From Agelas oroides (taxonomy: Eukaryota > Porifera > Demospongiae > Agelasida > Agelasidae), in contig OX422203.1 of assembly GCA_949130485.1 (NCBI GenBank), forward strand, positions 567,501-631,500: a stretch of DNA of 64,000 nucleotides. Reading direction: 5' to 3'. The stretch's first letter is position 1. Each line of letters starts with the position of its first letter. The notes beneath the pieces were generated by a model. It was given only the letters and a program-made list of their open reading frames with translations, was not told the DNA's origin and searched no databases. Below, in pieces: positions 11,801 through 23,675 of this stretch. The position numbers and the translations under genes were made by a program.

Positions 11801-14800
11801 GAGATGTTTGGTGAGGGAATCTGGGAGGAGAAGGTGCGTCAACCATAGCTTCAATGCGAGTTCTAGGGTAGCATACTCACTTTCAGTGGCTGTATCTCTT
11901 CACTGAAGAAGTAAACCTCATCAGGAGTGGTTGAGGAAGACAGCTGGAATTGCTGGGTGGGAGGGAGAAAGAAATTGTCTTCAATGCTCAGCCAATACAC
12001 TATACTAGCCTCATGCCCAGGTCATGTGGGAGGAGGAAAGTGGAATGGAGTAACGTACCTTCAGTCCCTTCATCTTTCTGATGACCTTGTCACTCTCATT
12101 GTAGCGGCACTCTGTCATAAACACATCCACCTCTGCAAACCTTGTCGGCCTCTCTGTAACACAAGATTCATGACATCAACATTACATCATTGTGTAGGCC
12201 TCTATATAGCACAAGATTCATTGCCATTACATCATGGTCACTACATCACCATTACATCACACAAGAGCGCATAAGAACAGGTGTACTAAAAATGTAACAG
12301 CTGTGCATAGGCATAGGTGATTGTTGCTAAGCATGTGACCGGTGTTCTATTTTTAAGTATTGTTGGTAAATTCCGACCGGTTTGGAATTTTACATAGTTA
12401 CACGCTCTTACTCTAGCCGCCTGTTCTTATGCGCTCTTGCATCACATTCAACACTACACCATCACATTACATCACATTTATTTACATTACATCATAACTA
12501 TTACACATTGTACATCATCACTCACTCCTGAGGTAGTCAGTTATGAAGAGCACTGCACACTTTCCGATGATGCTGCGCATTGGGTTCGTGTCCTGGATAT
12601 TGCTCATGAACAACTCATGTTCGTAGAACATCCTCGTGGGAGAATGGGTCACTTCGTCCGGCCACACAAACCAAGGACCATGGAACCAAGGGTCATCACT
12701 GCATGTGGACGGGGAAGGGAAGGAAGGGGATAAGTGTGTGGGAGGAGGAGGTGAGTATGTGTGTGTGAGAGGGTAGGGAGGGGGGGAGGGGGGTGGGAGG
12801 GCTTACTTGGCGTCACTCCACATCTTGTTGATCCTGGAAATGAAGGGACGATCCTGGTCAGACCTCACGTACACAAAATCACCTGCCATGGGCCGAGATC
12901 ACAATACTATCACATGAGACGGTTGGTCTCCCAACCACACCCTCCTCTTCCCCCCCCCCCCCTCCCCACCTACCTAGTTGGAAGCGGTCATCATCGGTCT
13001 ACCAACCACACCCTCCTCCTCCCCCCCCACCTACCTAGTTGGAAGCGGTCATCATCGGTCTCCCAACCACACCCCCCCTCCTCCCTCCCACCTACCTAGT
13101 TGGAAGCGGTCATCATCGGTCTCCCAACCACACCCCCCCTCCTCCCCCCCACCTACCTAGTTGGAAGCGGTCATCATCAATACAGTACTGCTCATAGTAG
13201 GTACACCCAGCCTCAGGGTTCGGCACGGTCGCCTGCACATTCTGGTGAAGCACAATGATGTAACCATGAGGTAATTTCCCTGCTAATATGTGCAGAAAGC
13301 ATTCTTCATTGTACAGTACCAATCTCTTCTTACTCTCAAACTCTCGCAAAACGACATCTCCAGTACATCAGCTGAAGTGTTGCCAACATCCACGTCCATA
13401 CTAGCCTCTTCTTCCTCAACTGTCTCCATTCCATCCTCAGCCTGGTCTGATTCTGGTTCCACCTCCTTGCTCTCAGACAGCTGCTTGCTGATAAACACAG
13501 AGGGGACTCTTTTCAACACCAGTGGAGAGTCCCGGGGGACCAACTTTGGTGGGGACCCAGGAATAAAGTTCCAAACCTATAGGGAAGGAGGGAGGAGAGG
13601 AGAGAGGAAAGAGGAGGAGAGGGGGCAGAAAAGGGAAAGCAGGAGAGAGAGGAGAAGAGAAAAGGTGGTGGTACAAGTGACAGAAGTTGTGGAAACTTAC
13701 ATTTAGACAAGAATAAATACTCCAGATACCTTTATTTTCTTGAAGTTTCTTGTTTTGAACGAGTACCGAGACTCACACACATACACATCCTCTTCAGAAA
13801 AACCCTGCACAAGTACACCGTAGTTCAGAGGTACATTTACTGAAGTTTACTGGGGTTTACTGAAGTTTACTGAAGTTTACTGAGGTTTTATACTCAAGAA
13901 TACAAACACATATTATGGATGCACAGGAGAGTATACTGGTTTCTTACCTCAGGTTTGTGTTTCGGGTAGTCTCTGACGAACATGATGTGACACTTTCCCT
14001 GCACGTGTGAGAGCTGTGCCAAGCCATGGAAGTCACTCTTGAATACTTCCTGTGAGGAGAGAAGTGGGGGGGGAGGAGAGGAAGAGAAGAGGAGAGAAGG
14101 GGAAGAGGGAAAGAGAGGAAGGGAATTGGGGAAAGAAAAGAGGAGATGGAGGAGGAAGAAGAAAGGAGAAGAGAGAAAAGGACGAAGGAAAGAGGGGGCA
14201 AAGAAGGAAAGAAATTGAGTGAGGCTTGGTCTCCAAGTTACCAGTCTCTAACGCACCTTCTCGTAGAACTTCTTGGTCGCGAGGTGGTAGGTTTCCTCCG
14301 GTCTGTAGAACCAGCAGCCGTCCAACCACTTGAGAGAGAAGAGAACTACAGAGTCAAACTAAGATGGAAGAGGAGTGAACGCTTTATCTCCAACTCACAA
14401 AGGTCCCCGAGCCATCTTTCCACAGCTTCTCAATGAGTACGATGTATGATTGCTGGTCAGGCTTCCTACAGTGCAGTCAGCAATATCACTTCATAAATCA
14501 TTCTAATTATGCATCATAATACAAAATTACTTTTTTTAAATTACAAAATTGTTGTACTATTAGAGCATTATGGCACTCGTGCACTATACCTTGCAGTGAC
14601 ATAGACAATGTCTCCCACTTTGTAGGAGGTTCCCTCGTACTCTGTTTCCTGATAATACTCTCGACTGGTTTCATCAGGTAGAATGCCAGGCTGAGGAGGG
14701 CAAAGAGAGGAGAGAGAGGAGGGAGGAGAGGGGAGAGAGGAAGAAGGGGGGGAGGGAGTGAAGGAAAAGGAGGAGAGAAGAGGGAGAAGAGAGGAAATGG

Positions 14801-17800
14801 AGAGAGGAAGAAGGGGAGGGAGGTGGAAAGGAGAGAAGGGAGGGGAAAGGAGGGGGAAGGAGGGGAAAGAGGGATGAGAATCTCAAATTAATGTTGAAAA
14901 TGGGTCATTGGCAATTTAAAAAGCACAAACAGACAGACTCGCACCATGGCGGTGGGAGTAGGAGAGTGTTGTTTGGATGTACTGCTGTCGACCACTGATA
15001 TTGGAGTAGACTCTCTCTCCCCCACCTCACTGTGAGGGGAAGCAGGAGGTTGAGGAGAGGCGGGGGGCTGGCGAGTTTCTGAAGACAGCTCTGCCTCAAG
15101 ATCTCTGGTGCATGTGGTGTGTGCATTTGAAGTGCATGTAGTACCAGTAATAAAATAGTGTTTTCATTGCAAAGAAAATAAACTGGAAACTCAAACAGGG
15201 CGAGTGGTGTTATAAGCCCCTTCTGCTATACAACACACCCTCCTCCTTGCCACTCACTGGTGGGTGTAGTCAAGTGCAGGGCTCCATAGCAGTTTGCCAT
15301 TCTGGCACACTGAGTCCCTCACACTGATGTACTGCCTCTGTGTGGCCACCGAGTCCTGGTACACCTGGGATTCTCTCCCATCACCAGTCTGTCTCGCTTT
15401 GCGGAACAGGGCAAACAGGTCAGACTGGAGGTGGTCCAGCCGGGAGTAATGTCCCTCCATCACCCACTGCTCCACACGAGAGAGGGTGAAGGCACGTTTC
15501 ACTGGGGTCCTGGGATAGGAAGGAGGGAAGGAAGGAGGGAAGGAAGGAGGGAGGAAGGAAGGGAGAAAGGGAGGGACATATACATGTAAATATATTCTCA
15601 GAATCATTTGATCAGGAGCTTATGAGCGCCTCACAAGCTCCTGATTTGACCCACCCTTCTCCATTGGAGGGGAGCTCCTGGGCGGCTATGACCTTTCGAA
15701 GAGAGTCGGCAGGCTTCCTCCCCAATACAGCCTGAGCAAAAACACAACAAACAGCTCCCTTCATTCTTCACTCAAAATCTCACACATCAACCCAGCTAAA
15801 TTCAGTCTTGTTGCTCAGCAGTATCTTGCTGACCTGGAAGTTGGTTGTCCGGGTAACAATCTCCTGTAACAGTGTCTGCAGACACTTTTGTATGTCTGGG
15901 ACCTTTCTCTGCTCTCTCTCAGCAGCTGGGGAAAGGGGGGGGGGGGGGAGGGAAGAGGGAGAGGATGGGCGAGAGAGAGGAGGGAGAGGAGCGGGGAGGG
16001 AGGGAGAGGAGGGAGGAGAGAGAGGAGGGAGAGGAGGGGAGAAGAGGGGAGAAGAGGGGAGAAGAGGGGAGAAGAGGGAGGAAGATCAACACACTCAGAT
16101 GCTCGCATATTTATAACTAGAGGTGACTAGGAGACCAGTTTGAGCTCCAAACTCTTTAACTCAAGCCTTCTTACCAGTTAGCTGTAGATACTTCTTCACT
16201 GCTGCTCGATGCAAAACTAGAGCATCCTGTGTATAAGGGAGGGGGGAGGAGAAAGGAGGAAGAGGCTCGCTCATTGCAAGGGTAGTCTGATAATGGCTGC
16301 GTGACTCACTTTGTAGAGTGGAGATTCTTTGGGGTAGGCGAGGCAGGTGCTGTCAAACAGGAGATTAAGGTCCTCAAAGAGTTGCTCCACACTAGCATAC
16401 TGGGGGAGGATGAGGGGGAAGAGGATGAGTGGGGGATGAGGGGAAGGGGGTACAGAGGCAAGAGAGGAGAAACATTGTCATGTAAAAAACAGTCACATGT
16501 ACTCTACACACAATGAGACACACCTGGCTTGTCTGAACCTTGGATTGAATGGTTGCCATGTCGACCGGCTTCCTGACTGCAGACAAATCTAACAACTGAT
16601 AAACACCGAGAAGAATCACTGCAGAGCTGAAATAGCCCCATTCCCAGGTGAGGTAGCCTGGGAACAAGGATGCTAAACACCTTCCGAAGGGTGGTGACTT
16701 ACTAGTTGAGGTGGTAGCTGCTTGAAAGAGAGCCAGACATGGCGACCATTGGAGGCCTGTAAGTCCAAACAGCACAAAACTGTCAGCCATTACACAACCA
16801 TAAACACTTCTAGACTCAGATAATAATAAAATAGTGTTTGCCCCTGACACTAAAGGGTAAATGGTAAAATCCAGTGACAGGGCCTGGAAATGATGGAAGC
16901 CTGAGGATGAAGCTAGAAAATACTTTACTGCAGTCGACCCAGGAGGTGACATACTATGCAGTTCTTCACAGCTGTGAGGAGTGCCTCTACAGGAGATGTT
17001 TGTGCTCTTCCCACTGTCTGCATGGCTCCTGAAGTGTCCCCAACTTGAGTGGATGTGCTTCCAGTTCTCCCCCTCGGCCTCCCCCGTGGGGTTGGCTTGG
17101 TGGGTGGAGTAGGAGGAGGGGTGGAGGGCCACCCTTGTTGCAGCCGTTTGTTGGCATCTTTTGCTGTTTTCTGAAGAGTGAGTGCATCCTGTGTGTGTGT
17201 ATGTGTGAGAGAGAGAGAGTGATGATACATAAGGGAGAAGGAACACGCACTTCAGATGCTACAACCCTCACTCACTCACTCACTCACCCACCCACCAACC
17301 CACCAACCCACCCACTCACTCACCCACCTACTCACCAACCCACTCACCCACCCACTCACCCACTCACTCACATTGTACACTTGGGAATCCTCTTCATTAA
17401 AGGTACATGCATTGCCCACCATTAGATCCACACTGGCCATGAAATCCTCCATGCTGGAGTACTGAGGAACAAGAGAGATAACGCAAAAACGCTCAAATTT
17501 ACTAGCTACAGTTTGTTGAGTACTGAGGAACAAGAGAGAGAACGTCAAAACGCTCAAATTTACTAGCTACAGTTTGTTGAGTACTGAGGAACAAGAGAGA
17601 GAACGTCAAAACGCTCAAATTTACTAGCTACAGTTTGTTGAGTACTGAGGAACAAGAGAGAGAACGTCAAAAAGCTCAAATTTACTAGCTACAGTTTGCT
17701 GAGTACTGAGGAACAAGAGAGAGAACGTCAAAACGCTCAAATTTACTAGCTACAGTTTGTTGAGTACTGAGGAACAAGAGAGAGAACGTCAAAACGCTCA

Positions 17801-20800
17801 AATTTACTAGCTACAGTTTGCTGAATACTGAGGAACAAGAGAGCGAACGTCAAAACGCTCAAATTTACTAGCTACAGTTTGCTGAGCACTGAGGAACAAG
17901 AGAGAGAACGTCAAAAAGCTCAAATTTACTAGCTACAGTTTGCTGAATACTGAGGAACAAGAGAGAGAACGTCAAAAAGCTCAAATTTACTAGCTACAGT
18001 TTGCTGAATACTGAGGAACAAGAGAGAGAACGTCAAAACGCTCAAATTTACTAGCTACAGTCTGCTGAGTACTGAGGAACAAGAGAGAGAACGTCAAAAC
18101 GCTCAAATTTACTAGCTACAGTCTGCTGAGTACTGAGGAACAAGAGAGAGAACGTCAAAACGCTCAAATTTACTAGCTACAGTTTGCTGAGTACTGAGGA
18201 ACAAGAGAGAGAACGTCAAAACGCTCAAATTTACTAGCTACAGTTTGCTGAATACTGAGGAACAAGAGAGAGAACGTCAAAACGCTCAAATTTACTAGCT
18301 ACAGTTTGCTGAGTACTGAGGAACAAGAGAGAGAACGTCAAAACGCTCAAATTTACTAGCTACAGTTTGTTGTTGACAAAAGACATTTTCTGAGATACGC
18401 CGGCTCCATTATGTCCCCACCTGCACTGTCCTGATCCTGTGCAGGATCTCTCTGAAGTCGATCGGCTCCTTGATGACTAGGTAGTACTCGGGGTAGACCT
18501 TGGGCGAGGGCCGACGCATGAAGAGCTCGCACAGTAGCCGACCATCCTCATCTGTCTTGGTCACAAGGGTGCGGTAGATGGCCATTAGCTGCTTCTTTAG
18601 TGGGGGCGGACGCTTAGCCTGGAAGGGGAGGAGGGAGAGAGGGAGAAGAGGAAGGGGAGAGCTATATCAAGAAGGTCTCAGCTTCATGCCAATTGTTCCC
18701 TCACCTTGAGTAGCTTGGCTACTGGGTTCTCCCCAGAATGGTCACCTGCCAATATCTCCTTTTTGACCTGCAGCAGCAGCTTGCCCCCCTCCTCCTCCTC
18801 AGCATCACTAGAAGACTCGTCACTACTGTCACTATGAACAGAGGCACAAAATATAATGTCACGCCACTCCATCCTCCTCCCCCATCACATCTTCACCCTC
18901 TCACCTTTCTGTCCCCTCACTCTCTAGTGAGCTGTGACTTGACCTTTGACCCCTGACATCCTCTGCAGAAAGCTTTAATTTCAACTTGGGCACCTTCTTC
19001 TGTTCTCCCTCGGCACTGCTGGTGGAGGGGGTCTGACTCACACTTGTGCCACCCACTGGCCTCTTGAGAGACACCTTGAGCGGCCTAGCAAAGAACAGTA
19101 CAATGACATCATAGCTTAATGACAACGACATCATAGCTTAACAATAACGACATCATAGCTTAACAACAATACTTAACAACCATGACATCATAGCTTAACA
19201 ACAATACTTAACAACATCATAGCTTAACATCATAGCTTAACAACAATACTTAACGACATCATAGCTTAACAAAAATACTTAACGACATCATAGCTTAACA
19301 TCATAGCTTAACAACAATGACATCATAGCTTGACATCATAGCTTAACAACAATACTTAACAACAATACTGCAAGCAATCAAAAACTGGAGCCGGGGAAGG
19401 CCTGGGAACGAGGCTAAACAATAATACTTAACAACAATACTTGCAAGAATGTCAAAAAGTGCTGCACTACTTCAGACCAGGTGACGCACATGCTCTTGGG
19501 GACGGTCTGAAACCTTCTCTCCAGCTCTGCGCAGCGGTTGATGACAAACTTGCGAAGAGTGCTCGCCAGCTAGACAAATACATGTAAGCCAGACATTGAT
19601 GACCAATCACAGAAAGAGAAAGACAAGGGAGGGCAGCAGAGGGGAGGGGCAGTGAAATTACCAACCTTGTAAATCTCAGACCCAGGTTCATTGAAGTAGT
19701 GTGCGTTCTTGATCAGCAACAGCATGTCATCTTGTATCTCTTTCAGGTTAGCATACTTACCATCCTGCACGAGTTGGGGGTTGGGGAGAAGAGAAAAAAG
19801 GAAGGTGAACTGTTAAAGTAGTGGTCGCACAAGAGGGAGGGAAAGGAGGGGGGAGGGGGAGGAAGAGGGCGGGGGGGAGAGGGTAAACTGCTCAGCAGTG
19901 GTCACACAATCAAAAGTAATGCGAAGAGGGGGAGAAGGAGGGGGGGAGGGGGAGGGGAGGAGGTGGGGTGGGGAGGGTGAACTGCTCAGCAGTGGTCACA
20001 CAATCAAAAGTAATGCGAAGAGGGGGAGAAGGAGGGGGGGAGGGGGAGGGGAGGAGGTGGGGTGGGGAGGGTGAACTGCTCAGCAGTGGTCACACAATCA
20101 AAAGTAATGCAAAGAGAGGGAGAAGGAGGGGGAGGAGGGGGGAGGGGGAGGAGGGGGGACTGCTCAGCAGTGGTCACACAATCAAAAGAGACAGTTTCTA
20201 GCACCAACCTCCACATTCTTCTTGATCATGTTGAGGTCTATTGGCTCCGTGATGATGCGGTAGTACTCAGGATAGTACTAGAGAAAGAAGAATCATGGTT
20301 CAATCTCTAGTCAGGGCAAGCTACTTGGCCTTGTTCCTAGAACATCCTAGCTCCAGCTTCCCAGACCTTCCTGGCTCCAGTCTTTGGTTGCTTGCAGTAT
20401 TTTCACATCAAAGACTGGAGACGGGAAGGTCTGGGAGGAAAGCTACTAGCTGCCATGCAGGTAGCCAGATCTAGGTGAATCTCCTGATACAAGCTGCACC
20501 TTGGCAGATGGGAGCTCATGAAACACCTCAGAAACAAACTCCCCAGACACGCTGTGGTAGTCGTACACAGCTGCCAAATAGATCTTCACTGGGTCGATCG
20601 ACTGTGCGTACTCTGCCAGCCAGGCCTTGGAGCGGGTCACCTTCACATGCAAAGCCACTCGACCAGATGAACCAGACTTGGAACCGGCATGGCTGGGTGT
20701 GGAGAGCTCACTGGACGTTGGAGTAACAGCCTGTGTCATGGGCAGAGTGGTCAAATATCCCTTCTAATTCAAACATCCTGAGAAAGGCCAGGACACCCTC

Positions 20801-22086
20801 CCTCTCCTCTCTCTCTCCCACCCTCCTTCCCCTCCCTTTCTCCCGCTCTCCCTCCCCTCTCTTTCTCCCACCTCCCTGCCCTCTCTTCCTCTCGCTTTCC
20901 CTCCTCCCTCATCTTTGAAAACAAGGCCAGAAACAGCTGATCCATGCAATATGGAGGTTTTAGTCTGTACCTTTGCCTTGTGCTGTTTCCCTGCTTCCAT
21001 GGGAGTGGAGGATGGAGGAGGAGAACGTTTGGTGGACAAGAGCTGGTCCTTGGGGATCCTGAGGGTGAGTGGTGTTGGGGACTTCACTCTTGAAGGCCCT
21101 GGAGGGAGAAGGGGTGTGTGTGTAGTGTCTTCATCCCAACTATCAAGCAATCAAAGCCTTAAAGAGAATAAGTTTTCCCCCTCCCCCCTCCTCTCTCTCT
21201 GTTTCCCCCCACCTTCACAGGCCTCCTCCCAGCATTCTTGTAACCGTTCCAGGAAAGCTCTCTCCAGCTCTTCAGCATTTTGCAGCTCCTCAGAACCTTT
21301 CTTGTAAAATTTCTTTGCATTCTCCAGCAGCAGCTGAACATCAGAGATGAACGAAGGCACACTCCTATACTCGTCTGTCTTCAGCCTTTGCTGGAGAGGA
21401 GGAAGGAGAGCAGGAGAGGAGGAAGGAGTTTAGGAGAAAATAGGAGTTACGATAATGAAGTAAAACATCATAAATGTAGCCTTGTTTCCATGGCAATCTA
21501 GCTTTCATCACCGTCAGACTGCATGCAAGCAACGAAAGTCAGCTAGGGGTGTCAGATTCTGGGAACAAGAAGTTGGTGGCATACTTCATATTCCAAGGCA
21601 ATCTACTTTCTCATAAATGACAGTACAATGCAACCATGTAGTCTCATTCCCAGACCATAGGATGGTCTCAGAACTGGACATTGATTAACACACCTGTATC
21701 TTCAAGAGATCAATGGGGGAATGAACCACATCATAGTACTCTGGTTGCAGCCGCCTGCTGGGGGCTCTGATCAGAAAGTCACACAGGCACCGGTTGTCTG
21801 CATCTTTGTATTTGCGCAAGAAGTCATACAGCTTGTGTGACAACTCAGTCTGGAAGAAAACAATTGCAGAAATACATTCAATGTTAGGATATTTGATCTA
21901 ATGGACAGTTAGCTGTCTGACAAGTAAGGGACGAAGTGACAACGCGTTCTATTTAGCGCCCACCCTTCGGTAGAGTTCTTCAGGGATGCTCCATTTATCA
22001 CGGTGACTTTTCTTTCGCACTGGTTCTGCAGCGCTATCGTCACATTCACTCTCGCCTGTCTCGCTCCTACGTCTCTTCTTCCCCAT
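8812..22086 (-). CDS. PBRM1: Polybromo (PBAF chromatin-remodelling subunit)
   Basis: The targeting subunit of the PBAF SWI/SNF complex in the nucleus, spread over about 40 exons from ATG at 22086 to TAG at 8812. Order: basic N-terminus (MGKKRR); bromodomain 1 (21849-21213, LIRAPSRRLQPEYYDVV); bromodomain 2 (20730-19480, acetyl-lysine Asn in NAHYFNEPGS); bromodomain 3 (18618-17372, LLCELFMRRPSPKVYPEYY, Asn in CTFNEED); a degenerate fourth (17000-16175, RKPVDMATIQ, no acetyl-lysine Asn); a degenerate fifth (15925-15258); BAH 1 (14690-13728, SYKVGDIVYV); BAH 2 (13245-11880, DFVYVRSDQD); and two C2H2 fingers (10945-10500, CRWEGCGQVF and RHMREVHLMK). The last exons (9770-9700 and 9043-8812) match the animal PBRM1 C-terminus: PPPEDRRRLVHSDIYLKYIQ and ALWVLRDHLLGD. 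Bromodomain 1 has Tyr at the Asn position, as I recall for human. Vertebrate PBRM1 has six bromodomains and an HMG box; I count five and see no HMG box. Confidence 0.92.
9182..9582. repeat. Two facing hairpin-family copies in a PBRM1 intron
   Basis: A left copy (about 9182-9262, GCCTTGTTCCCAGGCCCCGC to CTCACGTGAG) and an inverted right copy (about 9499-9582, CTCACGTGAGAAAAG to GGGCCTGGGAACGAGGCTA) bracket about 240 bp. Together they form a larger foldback unit within the intron between the last two PBRM1 exons. Confidence 0.7.
12138..12225. repeat. Duplicated 3' splice-site segment (PBRM1)
   Basis: The exon start at about 12148 (minus-strand TGTGTTACAG then AGAGGCC) is copied about 55 bp into the intron as TGTGCTATATAGAGGCC, with matching flanks (CAAGATTCATGACAT and CAAGATTCATTGCCAT). 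It is a small case of the splice-site duplication pattern. Confidence 0.55.
12263..12438. mobile_element. 176-bp TIR element (AAGAGCGCATAAGAACAGG ends)
   Basis: The 19-bp terminal inverted repeats AAGAGCGCATAAGAACAGG and CCTGTTCTTATGCGCTCTT are perfect. The body includes GTTACACGCTCTTACTCTAG near the right end. A second, longer copy lies at 52876-53102, and a fragment TTATGCGCTCTTGC occurs at about 1108-1121. It lacks coding capacity, so it is a MITE-type element in a PBRM1 intron. Confidence 0.8.
12937..13170. repeat. 5' splice-site minisatellite in PBRM1 (BAH2 intron)
   Basis: Four tandem copies of a roughly 62-bp unit. In the minus sense each holds GATGATGACCGCTTCCAACTAG followed by GTAGGTGGG. 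The first (13160-13185 side) is the true exon end, encoding DDDRFQL with its 5' splice site. The other three are intronic copies of the same exon end and donor. Confidence 0.85.
17461..18372. repeat. 61-bp x 15 minisatellite carrying 3' splice sites (PBRM1 intron)
   Basis: Fifteen near-identical 61-bp units with starts spaced exactly 61 bp (17461, 17522, 17583 ... 18315). On the minus strand each unit reads ACGTTCTCTCTCTTGTTCCTCAG then TACT, i.e. a pyrimidine tract, an AG and the first exon bases. The unit at 17461 is the genuine acceptor of the exon encoding the second half of bromodomain 3 (YSSMEDFMASVD). The array fills the intron between the two halves of that bromodomain. Confidence 0.92.
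19100..19440. repeat. CATAGCTTAACAA simple-repeat intron with hairpin copy
   Basis: A PBRM1 intron composed of irregular repeats of GACATCATAGCTTAACAACA and AATACTTAACAAC. A partial hairpin-family copy at about 19370-19415 (GCAATCAAAAACTGGAGCCG to CTGGGAACGAGGCTA) is inserted in it. Confidence 0.7.
19806..20190. repeat. 94-bp tandem repeat in PBRM1 intron
   Basis: About four copies of a unit combining CTGCTCAGCAGTGGTCACAC, AATCAAAAGTAATGCGAAGA and a long purine-rich GGGGGAGGGGAGG tract. Occurrences of CAGTGGTCACACAATC are spaced about 94 bp apart. The array lies between bromodomain 2 exons. Confidence 0.8.
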
Positions 22087-22253
22087 CAGCCTTTCTCAGG
22101 AGCAGTGAGGAGTCAACTTGCCTGCCGTTGCTAGCCACGCCCACCCAAGCTGTCTCGTTCCCATACTAAAATCAGTCTGGGTACGAGACTACCATTCAAG
22201 GAATGAGACATTTTTTATATACTGCTGTACTGCAAACTCTTTAGCTGCTATAG

Positions 22254-23321
22254 CTAGCTAGTTTGTTCCCCTTCCTCCTGCTGGCCCAGTTCCCTCTTCC
22301 TCTCCAGCAGACATCGATACTGTCTTCTCAGACTCTCCGCCCTCAGCTGGACACTGGCCAGATCGGCACAATGTGTAACAGCTGCAGAAGAGAACAAAAT
22401 AGAAAGTGACCTTAACCTCAATCCCACCTTTACCAACACCTTCACAATCATAAGTACTATTTTAATGTGGATGTCGGGTGGGGGTCATGAATGTATACGT
22501 ACTATAGCTGGTCAGGTAAAGTGGACCCCCCTTAAGGATGTGAGTATTGAACCAAATGTGTCCTTATTCTTTTAACCTGGGTTGACCACATGTGGAGTAA
22601 CCAGGAGCCAATTTTCACCAGTGTGCTCCCACCATCTTTCACCAATCAGTACTGCTGGTAGCTGCTAAATTATATGGAGAGAATAGGTCTGTCTACCTTG
22701 GATAAAGCACTGTTGAGAATGGCGCAGACTCTGAGGTACCAATATCCCAAACCACTTCAGTGGGTCCTTAGGAGGCTCTCCCTCTCTCACTCCCTTCTCC
22801 ACCTCCCGTTCTTCTTCCGCTGGTGGGAGATCCTCAACAGAATGTTCCTCAGCAGACACTGGCTTTCTTCTTCGTAAATGAGACTCTTTTTGTACAGTCT
22901 CTTCAAGTTGACTGGTGTGTGATTTGTCCACCATTCCCGGTTGGATGCGTTCCACTTTAAATTCAAAGCGTTCCTCTGTTGGAGACACAGTTTCACCGTG
23001 TAACACAGTCTCAGAATTGAGTCTCATGTGGACGAGTGCGGACATCACTGTGTCATACTGCAGAGCACCCACTGTTTGTGCACCCATGGCATAGCGAGCT
23101 TTGGCCATGCTGAAGTAACCCTGAGGGTCGGGAAACATCAGCTTGTGATAAGTTTATCTTTACACTGCAGGTAACAGCGCATGCTATATCTCTATGAGAC
23201 ACTCGCTCACCTCGCTAACTGCCGCTGCATATCTCATCCTGAGGGTTGAAAGTTCCTGTAGTGAATTCATCAGTTCCAAAAGTACCCTATCCAACTCCTC
23301 GCATACTTTCTCTCTCTCCAT
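22254..23321 (-). CDS. CCDC115: CCDC115, V-ATPase assembly factor (Vma22 homologue)
   Basis: Helps assemble the V-ATPase Vo sector at the ER and ER-Golgi boundary, and affects lysosomal acidification. Three exons: about 23321-23212 (helical MEREKVCEELDRVLLELMNS), about 23122-22697 and about 22382-22254. Diagnostic family motifs are SMAKARYAMGAQTVGALQY after the first coiled coil and DPLKWFGILVPQSLRHSQ near the end, both nearly identical to the human protein as I remember it. The last exon is a short coiled coil (LASVQLRAESLRRQYRCLLE). The gene ends 168 bp upstream of the PBRM1 start on the same strand. Its length of about 190 residues fits the family. Confidence 0.93.
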
Positions 23322-23675
23322 CTCTCACTGATAGTTGGCCTGTCACGAAGTAAATGGGCCCCCGAAGTAGGTGGTCCCCCGGCCCATGCTTTAGTATGGA
23401 ATCGGTAGACTATGTAGGGTCACTACAGTTGCACTCTAGTGGTAATTACGTAAAAAAAGATGCAGAGTAGAAAGGTCAAAGCTGACCTCCACTTACGTAT
23501 GAGAGCCTTTTTTTTAGTGTGTCTTATCTCCCTTACCTACATGTACGAGAAACTTTATAATTTTTACCTTTGTTTATACATGTTATAAAGAAAATAGGGA
23601 AGGCATGCCAAAAAGCAAGGTAATGTTATCAAATTGAAAGTAATATACAAAGCTCCAATTGCAAGTTCTGATTGG

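Noticed and set aside
17461..18372. Regular 61-bp repeats resembling a CRISPR array
   Set aside because: Units are contiguous with no unique spacers, lie in an intron of a eukaryotic gene and overlap a splice acceptor.
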